Assembly: GCF_000427335.1 (NCBI RefSeq)
Contig: NZ_ATMR01000117.1
Coordinates: 1-64,000 of the forward strand
DNA length: 64,000 nt
Direction of reading: 5' to 3'
DNA from: Winogradskyella psychrotolerans RS-3
GTDB lineage: Bacteria > Bacteroidota > Bacteroidia > Flavobacteriales > Flavobacteriaceae
Of the stretch, positions 35,122 through 45,125 are shown one piece after another. A program made the translations under genes and the position numbers. The notes beneath the pieces are model-generated. The model had not been told where the DNA came from. It did no database searches and saw nothing but the letters and a program-made list of their open reading frames with translations. Numbering within the stretch: position 1 is the stretch's first letter; each line of letters begins with the position of its first letter.

Positions 35122-37635
35122 TTATAGAGATTTTAGATATTCCTTTAACTCTTTTATCCCATCAATTTGCTCTTTATCATTTTTAGAATTTACCTTACTC
35201 TGAAAAGACCTTATATTATTAACAAGTTCTTCCGAACCTGAAACTTCTTCTAACTCTTGTAATAATTTGGCGTAAGTTTGACTTCTAAATGTTGGCTTAT
35301 TCTTTATTTTGATATATATTTTATCTATAACCTTTTTTATGTCAATAGATAAAGGGCTATTGACCTCATCAATTGGGGTTGATTCGTCAAAAATTGTATT
35401 AATTACAGTTATAAGTTTATCTGTTATTTCATATTCATTATTAATCTTTTGCTGAATATCATATTTAATATTTAACTCCTCTAGGACGGTCAACTTATAA
35501 TCACCTCGAATAAACTTTTTTAATAGAACCAAAATGATAGGATTATTTGTAAAATCCTCTACCAATTTTGAATTTTCCATAACATCCAATGAATAAATAA
35601 TACCATAAATAAATTGTAAACATATATTTTCAAAATAAGTATCAGGAATTTTCTCTTTAATTTTTTCTACCTTAAAGTTACTAATTGATTCATACAGTTT
35701 TAAAGTAAATGATATATCATAAAGTTGACTAATAAATATTGACTTCTTATACCACTCGCTATAAACTTTTACAAATGCATCATCTGTTGAAAAACCTAAC
35801 ATTTTCTCTTTAGATAAAATATTTAAATTATAATAATTATGAAAAATTGCGAATGGAGAAAAAACTCCTTGTGACGTGTTTTCAATTAATATTTCTTTCT
35901 CACGATCATTCCTATAATCAGTATAACCAATTCCTAAGTAAAGTATAAACTGACTCAATATAAACTTGTCTATATTAGTTTCTAGCCTTGAATTATAAGA
36001 AGTAATTCTGTCGTGAAATAAAACAAAATCTCTTCGTTTGTTACTTTTCTTTTCACTTGCTAGTATTTTATAATACGAATTAACAAACCCATACTTAGAC
36101 ATTTTATTTACAGTATGTTTATTCTCCTCACTTTGCATTATTCGAAGTCGAACGGAAAAATAAATTTTAAAATAATCTAGTAATTTAATTAATTCAAGAT
36201 CATCTATATTTAAAATACTTTCCAAATATTGTGTTACATAGTATAGGTCTCCTAATGAAATTACATCAGGCATTGTTGATGTATAAATATCTAGGACATT
36301 TTTATTTTCAGAAGAGAAACCTCTGCGCCTATACGGAGGATACATAGTTTCCTTTTTACCTTTATCATGAAAAATTTGATATAAACGCCTTATAGATTTA
36401 AATATTAATAAATCATCGGAAACCTCTTCCAATTCTTTAAAAAATTCCATTTGGACATCATGCCTAAATATATCTTCTAAAATAAAGTTTTTTACATTAA
36501 TGAAGTCAATTATCTTTAAACTTTCATCAACATTCTCTTCGCATTCTTGATAAAATACATTTATAAAATTTTGAGTCTCTCGGATAGTCTCTGGTAATAT
36601 ATAGTTACGATTAAGTATGTTCTTGGTTAAAAAGAGTAACGTATTTTCATAGACAAATTTTATAACAGACTCATTAAACTGTGAAGGTGGATTATTAAAA
36701 ATTTTCTTATTCTCATATCTTACTTTAACTTCTATATCTTTTAACTTTTGAACATCTGGCAGAAATAATCGTCTATTAAATGGTATTAATTTATCTAAAT
36801 ATCTTTTCGCTTTACCATTTGAATCTTCTGAAATTTTTTGCTTCTCAAAGTTTATGACAATTGCTTCATTCAACTGTTCCACTTTACAGGCTATTAAAAG
36901 AATTATTTTATCTTGAATTAGAAACTGTCTTATATCTTCTAACATTTCATAAGCTCCTGATACATTTAAATCAAAATCATCAATTGCTATAATTAAATAA
37001 TTATTTCCTTTTAAAAATTTGTCTAAATAAACTTCAACCAAACTTTTAAAACATTGTCTAAGATTACTCCCTGTAGCCAACTTACTTAAAGCTTCAATAG
37101 ACTCCAATTTATAAAGATCTTTACGGTCTGAATTTATGACTTGTAAGTTTTCAAAAACATCACTGAAATGTGTTATAATAGACCTTCTATCTTCGTCTTG
37201 AATTTTAAAATCATTATCCTTTATTTTTGATTGAAATTCCTGAAACATCTTAGCTAAAATAATTTCAAATAGGCTTTCCTCTCCTTTAAACAAAGAAGGA
37301 TCAATTAAACCTATCCCAGATATTTTTTTATTATTAAGTTCCTCAAAATCATTTTTAAAGAAATCTTTATGATCTTCATGACCTTTATTTATTAAAGCCT
37401 CCATAAATGATATCATGGAAGAAGACTTTCCTTTACCCCTCTCTCCTGTGAATGCTATAATATTATTAAAATCATCATATACAGACTTACCATTTTCATC
37501 TGATTGTTTAACAATCTCAATAACATTTTTGATTGCAGTAACATATACTTCTTTAAAAATAGAGTCATTAAATTTTTTGCCCTTCTCTATCTTTATTCGA
37601 TAGTCTTCATTTAAATTTATTTCAAGAGTTTTCAT
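35122..37635 (-). CDS. rdrA: RdrA-like P-loop ATPase of a RADAR defence system
   Basis: 837 residues. Walker A GERGKGKSS (64-72, lysine 70) and a Walker B-like YLIIAIDDFDLN (about residues 216-227) in a STAND/AAA-type ATPase of KAP character. The rest is a long helical, Lys/Asn-rich region with no other motif I can name. In RADAR, the RdrA ring associates with RdrB and is needed for phage-triggered activity. The adjoining, translationally contiguous rdrB gene is the best support; sequence alone says only P-loop ATPase. The promoter is presumed in the 181-base gap to hsdS. Confidence 0.78.
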   Translation of the reverse strand: MKTLEINLNEDYRIKIEKGKKFNDSIFKEVYVTAIKNVIEIVKQSDENGKSVYDDFNNIIAFTGERGKGKSSSMISFMEALINKGHEDHKDFFKNDFEELNNKKISGIGLIDPSLFKGEESLFEIILAKMFQEFQSKIKDNDFKIQDEDRRSIITHFSDVFENLQVINSDRKDLYKLESIEALSKLATGSNLRQCFKSLVEVYLDKFLKGNNYLIIAIDDFDLNVSGAYEMLEDIRQFLIQDKIILLIACKVEQLNEAIVINFEKQKISEDSNGKAKRYLDKLIPFNRRLFLPDVQKLKDIEVKVRYENKKIFNNPPSQFNESVIKFVYENTLLFLTKNILNRNYILPETIRETQNFINVFYQECEENVDESLKIIDFINVKNFILEDIFRHDVQMEFFKELEEVSDDLLIFKSIRRLYQIFHDKGKKETMYPPYRRRGFSSENKNVLDIYTSTMPDVISLGDLYYVTQYLESILNIDDLELIKLLDYFKIYFSVRLRIMQSEENKHTVNKMSKYGFVNSYYKILASEKKSNKRRDFVLFHDRITSYNSRLETNIDKFILSQFILYLGIGYTDYRNDREKEILIENTSQGVFSPFAIFHNYYNLNILSKEKMLGFSTDDAFVKVYSEWYKKSIFISQLYDISFTLKLYESISNFKVEKIKEKIPDTYFENICLQFIYGIIYSLDVMENSKLVEDFTNNPIILVLLKKFIRGDYKLTVLEELNIKYDIQQKINNEYEITDKLITVINTIFDESTPIDEVNSPLSIDIKKVIDKIYIKIKNKPTFRSQTYAKLLQELEEVSGSEELVNNIRSFQSKVNSKNDKEQIDGIKELKEYLKSL

Positions 37636-37816
37636 TTTTAAAGTTTATTTTAATTGTTTCACATCTATTCCAAAACGATTCTGACTATTTTAATGAATCT
37701 TTTAATATTTAGAGTAATTAGTTTATTATTTAACTAAAGGCTATTTAGGCAAGCGCTATAAGTTCAAAATTTTTAATTTATACAATATAATATCCCCCAT
37801 TTTAAGGTCGTTAACC

Positions 37817-39218
37817 TCATACCTTACCATATTTAACATCATCCTCCGCAACCATACCCAACTCCTGCTCTACCTCACCAAGATTCCCATCTACATGAGA
37901 ATGCGCTACGCGCACCTGCCCATTCATTAACATAGGCAATAACCAATCTCTAAGCTCTGAGAGTTTTTGGTTTTGCTTTGTATTAGCTGTCATCTTATCA
38001 AAAAAAACAGCAGTTGCATTTTCAAAATTCTCAAGTATTTCTTTTGGCGGAATAGGCATTTTATAATTTGCTAAAGCATCAGCCTTTACTCTTTTTCTAC
38101 CAGAAGTTCCTGTCATTTTTGAAATTGAATGTTTCCTGAATTTTTCAGATCTAGAAAGACAACAAGCGAAACTTTTCAGTTTTAAACCAATTCCTCTTAA
38201 AACAATAAATTCAGTAGAACCAAAACCTATTTCCTCATCATCTAAAAGAGATATTAAGGCAGTTTTTCCATTTTCCAAACAAGGTGTAATTCTAGCAATT
38301 ACAACATCATCATTTTGAAACTTCATTCCACCACCAAATGCCTTTTTCTGTAATGGTTTCGTCATAAAACCATTTACAGGTAAAGCATTCATATCTATAT
38401 AACTACTTACATTTCCTTTTTTTATCGATAACGTTGGATTAAATTGAAAAAGTTCTTTAACTAAACCACTTTCCCAACCCTCAGGAATCTCACGTTTCAA
38501 AGCTTCATTAAAAACCATTTTACCACCAGACGATTTATAAGGTTTACCATTGGCATCAGGAAAATCGAACTGTACAAACCAATAATCGTAAAGTGTTTTA
38601 GCCATCGCTTCTAACTCTTGGTTTATTTTGTTGTTGACTTCTATTTTATTCCTTATTTTTTTATAAATGTCAACTACACTATTAAATAATAGATCATCAG
38701 GTAAAGCAATCGGTAGTTTATTTAGCTCTCTTTGGTAAAGAGCAATTACCGTAGTAGTTCCTTCTTTAATTCTATCAAGTAATTTTTTAGAAGAAGGTAT
38801 ATTCAGGAATGCATTTATAAAATAATTCATATCAGAATTGCCATTATCAATTCTGACAAGCATATGATTATAAAGAACTTGCCTATCCTCAATATTATCA
38901 ACAATACACGTTTTACCAACTAATGAAAGGCTATTCCTCACATTTATCAAAAAAATCTCCATTATTTAACTTGAACTCCTTTATTTCTTTAGAAGTTGCT
39001 TCTGTTCTTTTTAGGTCGTCTAAATTTACTGTTCCCTTAATATCAATATCTCCCATTTTGAGATATTCAACATTTCCTTCTCCAAGTTGACTATTACTTC
39101 TAATCATACCTTGTTGATAAGACTTCATTATGTCTTCCCAAAAAAACCACTTCCAGTTATTAGGTAACTTATAAGGTTCTAATGTTTTCGTTATTGTAGA
39201 TACAAAACTATTTTTCAT
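37817..39218 (-). CDS. hsdS: Type I restriction specificity subunit HsdS, frame-broken
   Basis: Frames at 38931-39218 and 37817-38962 form one HsdS of 466 residues. The frames meet in a T7 run (minus strand; 38949-38955), where six Ts restore GDFLINVRNSLSLVGKT. Target-recognition domain 1 is in the first half with a central helix ending ELEAMAKTLYDYWFVQFDFP, and domain 2 follows with a second conserved helix (LSELRDWLLPMLMNGQV). It directs the methylase and nuclease to a bipartite site. Start overlaps hsdM by 11 bases. Extra T may be slippage, phase variation or sequencing error. Confidence 0.85.
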
Positions 39219-40833
39219 ATCTAAAAGTTTTTAAATTATTCTGAATCTCTTTTTCCAAACTTTTAGATTCCGAAAATAAACTTTCTAAATTACTTTCAAA
39301 ACCTTTCATTTTAGTTGTAAACTCTTCCGCAGTAATATCTATATATTCAATTTTTACTTCAAAATACTGTCCTGCACTTAGGCTGTAGTTTTTGGCTTTT
39401 ATATCGTCATAGCTTACCACAACAGATAAATCGTCTTTGGCTTCTTTCGCATTAAAAACATCTATAATTTGTTGTTCTTCGGCTTCGCTTAAAACTGTTT
39501 TTTGGTTCTTTCCTTCTTTTACTTTGGTTCCTAAATTAGAAGCATCTACCAACACCACATCTTTAGTATTGGTTTTATCTAAAAACAAAATACTTACGTT
39601 GGTTCCTGTGGTTGCAAAAATATTAGATGGCATAGATACGACACCTGCCAGCATTTTACTTTCGACTAGTTTTTGTCTAATTTTTTTATCGATACCAGAT
39701 TGTGCGGTTATAAAACCTGTGGGCACTACAATGGCTGCTTTACCTGTCTCTGTTAAGCTGTGCATTATGTGTTGTATAAACAGCAAGTAAATAGCCATAG
39801 AATCTTTCTTGCTTTTAGGTATATTTGGTATGCCTGCAAAAAAGCGTTCTTTATTAGCTTTACTGTCTAAATCTGCGCTGTAATCGCTAAAATCTAACTT
39901 AAATGGTGGATTGGATACGATATAATCAAACTGTTCTAATTGGCCGTTGTCTTGTTTGTGATACGGACTTAAAATGGTGTTGCCTTGTATAATGTTTTGT
40001 ATGGAATGCACCAGATTGTTTAAAATAAGGTTTAAACGCAATAAGGCAGACGATTTTTGCGAGATGTCTTGCGAGTAAATGGTACACTTATCTTCGCCAA
40101 TGGCGTGTGCAATATTCATTAACAAGGTTCCCGATCCCGCACTTGGGTCGTAACAAGTTACGTTGTTTACATCGTCTCGAGTTACCAAACAAGCTGCCAT
40201 AATTTTGGCTACAGCGTGTGGTGTAAAATACTCAGCGTATTTACCACCAGAATTGGTATTGTAATCTTTAATTAAATACTCGAAAATAGTGGCAAAAAAG
40301 TCAAATTTCTGCGTAAATATATGCTCAAAACTAAAACCAACGAGTTTGTTTACTAAGGCCTTGCAGAAGTCATCTTTTTTATCGGTAACGTATTTACTTA
40401 GGTTTTCAAACAACACCACTTTTTCGCCTCCTTGTGTGAGTACCGAGAAAATATCGATATTGTCTTTGGCTACACTTACTAAGGTTTCATCAAAAATATC
40501 AGCAAAATTGTCTTTGTTTTGTTGTTTGAATAAACGCGACAATAAATTTTTGGGTGCAATGCGCGCCGTGTTTTCGCTTATTTGCATGGTTAGCATTTCT
40601 AAATCATCATTAGAGTATTTTTCTAAAGCCTTATTAAAATCTTTGGCTTTTGCTAAATCGGGTTCTAATTGTTTTAACTCATAAACGTATTTATCGTTTA
40701 AGAATTTATATAGAAATACTTGGGTGATTATTTTAAATTCGTTTCCGTCATTTCCTAAACCATAATTAGCACAGACGCTTTTTAGGTCGTCTATAAGTGC
40801 TTTGGTTTGGGTTTCAAATTGGTTTGTTGTCAT
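39208..40833 (-). CDS. hsdM: Type I restriction-modification DNA methylase HsdM
   Basis: 541 residues. N-terminal helical HsdM domain (about 1-150); SAM motif I at D229 (DPSAGSGTLLM) and catalytic motif IV at N308 (SNPPF), the N6-adenine type. The C terminus is a coiled region. With two copies plus HsdS it forms the adenine methyltransferase. The gene overlaps hsdS by 11 bases and is separated by 22 bases from the RhuM-type gene, so all four genes of the block look like one transcript from hsdR. Confidence 0.94.
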   Translation of the reverse strand: MTTNQFETQTKALIDDLKSVCANYGLGNDGNEFKIITQVFLYKFLNDKYVYELKQLEPDLAKAKDFNKALEKYSNDDLEMLTMQISENTARIAPKNLLSRLFKQQNKDNFADIFDETLVSVAKDNIDIFSVLTQGGEKVVLFENLSKYVTDKKDDFCKALVNKLVGFSFEHIFTQKFDFFATIFEYLIKDYNTNSGGKYAEYFTPHAVAKIMAACLVTRDDVNNVTCYDPSAGSGTLLMNIAHAIGEDKCTIYSQDISQKSSALLRLNLILNNLVHSIQNIIQGNTILSPYHKQDNGQLEQFDYIVSNPPFKLDFSDYSADLDSKANKERFFAGIPNIPKSKKDSMAIYLLFIQHIMHSLTETGKAAIVVPTGFITAQSGIDKKIRQKLVESKMLAGVVSMPSNIFATTGTNVSILFLDKTNTKDVVLVDASNLGTKVKEGKNQKTVLSEAEEQQIIDVFNAKEAKDDLSVVVSYDDIKAKNYSLSAGQYFEVKIEYIDITAEEFTTKMKGFESNLESLFSESKSLEKEIQNNLKTFRYEK

Positions 40834-40855
40834 TATATTTAATTCTGTATTTTTT

Positions 40856-41854
40856 TTAATTACTATTGTTTCTGTTTAATACACTAATTACCAAACGTGT
40901 TACCGTTTGCATTTCTTCTGGTTTGCTAGAAGCAATAAACAGAGTTAAACTCGCTAAAGTATCATTACTAATAATAGGTTGTTGTTGGTTATTAAAAAGC
41001 ATGTTGTTTTGTTGTAGAAACTTTAAGAAACAAGCTGCTGCAATACGCTTGTTACCATCTACAAATGAGTGGTTTTTTACTACAAAATATAAAAGCATGG
41101 TTGCCTTTTCTTCTAGGCTTGGGTAAAAATCGTCGTCTCCAAATCCTTTTGCTATTTGCGCCACAGAACTCTGGAAGCTTTTATCTTTTTCTTTGCCAAA
41201 AACATCAGAATCAAACTCAGTTAGCATTTGGTTAATTATCGCTTGATAATCGTCTAAACTTGGGTAATTGGCTTCTGTTGTCGTTAATCCTTTAGCGTCT
41301 AATTCTTCATGATCATAATCATCTAAAAGACTTAATCCTTTAGCAAAAGTTTCTAATATTATATTATCTGAAGCTTTTTCTTCTATAGCTTTGCTTACTG
41401 TTCTGGTTAAAATATGAATCCCGTCTTTTAGTAACTTTACTTCTTGTTCTTTTTGCTCTAAACGTTTTTGGTTAATAGTATACCCTTGAACTAAATGGTC
41501 TTTTAAGGTTTGAGTTGCCCAAATACGGAATTGTGTCCCTTGTCTTGACTTTACTCTATAACCCACAGATATGATAACATCTAAATTATAGTATTTAACG
41601 TTTTTAGATTGTGTTTTTCCTTTAATAGCGCCATGTTGTGTGGTGTGTCGGAAATCCCGACATACCATATCTTCCGTTAACTCTCCTTCTTTAAAAATAT
41701 TATTAATATGCTCTGTTATGGTCGTCCTTCCTTTTTTAAAGAGTTCAGCCATTTGCGCTTGTGTAAGCCAAACCGTTTCTTCCTCAAATTGTACATTAAT
41801 TTGAGTAGAGCCATCTTGAGCTTGATAAATTTCTATTTGGTTTTTTATCTCCAT
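40856..41854 (-). CDS. RhuM-Fic fusion protein
   Basis: 332 residues. The N-terminal RhuM region (about 1-120) includes EETVWLTQAQMAELFKKGR, VCRDFRHTTQHG and SKNVKYYNLDVIISVGYRVK, a DNA-associated module also found in phage antirepressors. After a coiled linker comes a Fic/Doc domain whose signature is H262-SFVDGNKR-270 (the usual HPFxxGNxR, with S and K changes). Such proteins are toxin-like or virulence-associated, but the target is unknown. It sits between hsdR and hsdM, about 47 and 22 bases away, on the same strand, so it is co-transcribed with the restriction system. Confidence 0.85.
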   Translation of the reverse strand: MEIKNQIEIYQAQDGSTQINVQFEEETVWLTQAQMAELFKKGRTTITEHINNIFKEGELTEDMVCRDFRHTTQHGAIKGKTQSKNVKYYNLDVIISVGYRVKSRQGTQFRIWATQTLKDHLVQGYTINQKRLEQKEQEVKLLKDGIHILTRTVSKAIEEKASDNIILETFAKGLSLLDDYDHEELDAKGLTTTEANYPSLDDYQAIINQMLTEFDSDVFGKEKDKSFQSSVAQIAKGFGDDDFYPSLEEKATMLLYFVVKNHSFVDGNKRIAAACFLKFLQQNNMLFNNQQQPIISNDTLASLTLFIASSKPEEMQTVTRLVISVLNRNNSN

Positions 41855-41901
41855 ATATTTTCAACTATCGCATATTTTACGACAGTTCGTTGTTATTGTT
41901 G

Positions 41902-44900
41902 TTACGCAACGTAACCGTTGTATTCGTTCATGTATTCTTTTACGATAAGACTATTAATCCGTCTTACATCGGTGGTATTAATGTCAATCTTTTGTTCTTT
42001 TTTAAATTGGCTCACTACTAAACGCATCATCATTTTTTCTACATAACTCTCGTTTTCTAATAACTTAGAGTTTTGTAAAATCTCTTTATCTACCGCTGTC
42101 TTTAATCCTTTTAAAGCGTCAAACAATTTGCGTTCGCTATCGGTTAATGGGTCTTTTTCCATTAAACGTTTGTGTATGCGTGCATATTTAGCATCGTAAT
42201 CGTATTTCGCTTTTAGCAACTGGTTTTCACGCTCTAGCTTTTTTGCTTTATCATAGATTTCGTTTAAAGCTTTTATGTTCGCTTCCATTTCTTCTTTAGT
42301 GACTTCGCTTAAATTCTTCTTTTTAAACAAACGCTCTAATTCCTCACGTAAAGAAATGAAGGTAGGATCTTTCTGGTCGAAGTTTCCTGCTAACATTTCT
42401 CTTGTTTTACCTAAGGTATTTTTCAGTTCGTCTGCCAATATCATTTCTTCTTCTTTCACTTTGGTAAAAGCAAAAATGACATCTTCTAGAGCTGTGTTTA
42501 AAATGTTATCGGTATCGACATTGTTTTCTAAGGCTATTCTGGTATTTATTAATGCTAATCTGTCGTTAGTTAATCGTGATAAAACCGATAGTTTTCTAAA
42601 GTCTAATTTTTCGAGCAATTCAAAATTACCAGACAAACGAATGAGGTTATAGAGTTCTTTTGAATTGTTTAAAACTTTAGCAATTTCACGAATTTCTGTA
42701 CGCTCATTTATTTCTGAAATTTGTTGAGTAAAAACCTCTTTATTATTCGTGTCAAATTTGAATAATACATCCTTAATTTCTTCTATCTCCTCTTTTATTT
42801 CTTCAGGTTTTTTAAACAGATTTGAATAATGCTGCATCTCATCACCCAGCTCACTTTGCAACTCATTAAAGTAATCTTGATTGGTTTTATCAAACTCTTT
42901 CTGTATATCTGCAAAATCTACCACATAACCGTATTTATGGGTTTTGTAGGTTCTGTTTACACGTGTCAGTGTTTGTAGTAGGTTATGCGATTTTATCTTT
43001 CTACCTATATATAATTTCTTTAATCGTTTGGCATCAAAACCAGTCAATAACATATTGTAAACAAATAGAAAATCGAGCTTACCAACTTTAAAATCGGATA
43101 CCCAATCTCTTCGGTCTTGTTTGGTGCCAATATCATGTAAAATAACCTGTGCTTTGTTTACTTTACTTTCTTCTTTTTTCTTGTTGCCATAACTAGCAGG
43201 TTCTTCTGCTGCTTGAAGTAAATGAGATTCTGATTTTTCAGCGTATTTATTTTGAAAAATCTCTTGCATCATTTTAGCTTGATCAGAAGAATCACAAACG
43301 ACCATACCACCGATACTATTATCTCCCATAGAAATTCTAGCTTGTTCCATATCTTTAACAATATAGTCTAGCATAGGTTCTACAAAGCGATGGTCTGCAT
43401 AGAGTTTCTTTTTATCAATATTACCCTGTAATACTTTTATATTTTCGAGTGCTTCTTGTAATACAAGTTTGTAATTGGTTTCAATTTCTTCACGAATTAA
43501 TCGTAAGGTGTAACCATCTTTAATAGATAGATTGTAATAATATTTATGAATATAATCGCCAAATAAGGTTTTCGAATTATATTCTGAACCTAGTAATGGT
43601 GTACCTGTTAAACCAATTTTAATGGAATGTTTATCTGCCAATTCTAAATTCGCTAAAAAGCTACCTTTAGGATTATAACTACGGTGTACTTCGTCTAAAA
43701 AGAAAACACGTTGCACACTTAAATTGTAATCGTTATTTTTTATAACATCAGGATCGTCTTTAAACTTCTGAATATTTACAACGGTAATTTCTGCTTTTCC
43801 AGAACTGTTGTGTAAAACGCTTGTCGATTTAATGTCGCGACTAAATGCTTCTCTAGAATCTACTTTATGAACCACTAAACCACGTGCAGTAAACTCCTTT
43901 GCTGCCTGGGTTAATAAATCCAAACGATCTACAATAAAGTAAAACTTTGGAATGATATTATGCTTCTGAAAATAATGCGTGAGGTGTTTTACATTAAAAT
44001 AAGCCAAAGCCGTTTTTCCAGAACCTTGTGTGTGCCAAATGATGCCTTTTTTAATACCGTTTTCCAACTTGTTCTCTATGGCTTTTGTAGCAAATAGTTG
44101 AGGATAACGCATAATATGTTTTTCTAGTCCATTTTCTTCTTCTACATAAGCAAAAGCATAACGTAAAATAAATTTTAAACGTTCGCGTTGAAATAAAGAT
44201 GTTGCAATAGAATTAGTTGCCGTGTTCGGGTTTTTGTTAGATTGGTATTCTTTATTACTTTTTATACTAAGTAGATTAGTATCCTTTAAAACAAAGTTTT
44301 CATCTTCCTCTGAAAGAGGTTTTAGTAATGTTGTTAAATCAAAGGTTTCTTCTTCTCTAAAGTAATTGAAAGCTGGTTTTTTATAATTTGTGGTACTATA
44401 GAAAGCACCTTCCAGCATTTGTGTGTCTTCATCACTGTATTTCATGTTGTTAGAAAACACCATGAGTTGTGTTAGGTTGATAAACTTACGGAATTTCTTG
44501 TTTTGAAAACGTCTTTGCATACGTTTATGTTCATCTTGAACACCATTTCTGTTATTTGGCTTTTTCACTTCAATAAAAATTAAAGGCATACCGTTTATTA
44601 ACAGAATAATATCTGGTCTAAAGCTTTCATCATCTTTATTGTATGGCAATTCTGTAACAACATGAAAAGAGTTGTTATCAAAATTTTCAAAATCAATTAG
44701 CTTAATTCCCGATTGGTCTATGAGCTTATTATAAAAGGCCCTTCCTAAATCCTCATTTTCTAAGGATATAGAAATATCATCATATATTTTTTGAATGTCC
44801 TTATCTGATAGCTTTGGATTTATTTTCTGAATTTGTTCATCAAAAACAGATCGAAATATATTTGTGCTTTCGTCCCATGAATTAGTTTTTAATGACAGAT

Positions 44901-44970
44901 ACTTATACCCTAATTGGATTAGATGTAATATAGATGGTATCTTAACTCTAGAATCTTCGTTGAATATCAT
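41902..44970 (-). CDS. hsdR: Type I restriction endonuclease subunit HsdR
   Basis: 1022 residues. N-terminal nuclease domain with a PD-ExK-type core (PDIILLINGMPLIFIEVKKP), Walker A K319 in HTQGSGKTALAYF, the DExx-type box D426 in FLDEVHRSYN and later helicase motifs (TGTPLLG, LLQTLTRVNRTY). The C-terminal 250 residues are helical and bind HsdM. It translocates DNA with ATP and cuts unmodified targets. First gene of the block with the RhuM-Fic gene, hsdM and hsdS. Confidence 0.95.
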   Translation of the reverse strand: MIFNEDSRVKIPSILHLIQLGYKYLSLKTNSWDESTNIFRSVFDEQIQKINPKLSDKDIQKIYDDISISLENEDLGRAFYNKLIDQSGIKLIDFENFDNNSFHVVTELPYNKDDESFRPDIILLINGMPLIFIEVKKPNNRNGVQDEHKRMQRRFQNKKFRKFINLTQLMVFSNNMKYSDEDTQMLEGAFYSTTNYKKPAFNYFREEETFDLTTLLKPLSEEDENFVLKDTNLLSIKSNKEYQSNKNPNTATNSIATSLFQRERLKFILRYAFAYVEEENGLEKHIMRYPQLFATKAIENKLENGIKKGIIWHTQGSGKTALAYFNVKHLTHYFQKHNIIPKFYFIVDRLDLLTQAAKEFTARGLVVHKVDSREAFSRDIKSTSVLHNSSGKAEITVVNIQKFKDDPDVIKNNDYNLSVQRVFFLDEVHRSYNPKGSFLANLELADKHSIKIGLTGTPLLGSEYNSKTLFGDYIHKYYYNLSIKDGYTLRLIREEIETNYKLVLQEALENIKVLQGNIDKKKLYADHRFVEPMLDYIVKDMEQARISMGDNSIGGMVVCDSSDQAKMMQEIFQNKYAEKSESHLLQAAEEPASYGNKKKEESKVNKAQVILHDIGTKQDRRDWVSDFKVGKLDFLFVYNMLLTGFDAKRLKKLYIGRKIKSHNLLQTLTRVNRTYKTHKYGYVVDFADIQKEFDKTNQDYFNELQSELGDEMQHYSNLFKKPEEIKEEIEEIKDVLFKFDTNNKEVFTQQISEINERTEIREIAKVLNNSKELYNLIRLSGNFELLEKLDFRKLSVLSRLTNDRLALINTRIALENNVDTDNILNTALEDVIFAFTKVKEEEMILADELKNTLGKTREMLAGNFDQKDPTFISLREELERLFKKKNLSEVTKEEMEANIKALNEIYDKAKKLERENQLLKAKYDYDAKYARIHKRLMEKDPLTDSERKLFDALKGLKTAVDKEILQNSKLLENESYVEKMMMRLVVSQFKKEQKIDINTTDVRRINSLIVKEYMNEYNGYVA

Positions 44971-45125
44971 ACATAATAAAGCCTATGTTTCAAACATAAG
45001 CAAATTGGTTCATAATTTTATTGTCAACTAGGGATAATTCTAAGGGATTTTAAAGATATAAAAAGAAAGAAGAATTTATCAAAAAACATTGTAGGAAAAT
45101 TAATTTAACAGATGACAAGTTTTCT

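Noticed and set aside
32509..37635. Claim of a wholly new defence system
   Set aside because: Motifs and gene order match the described RADAR pair, so it is an instance of a known type.
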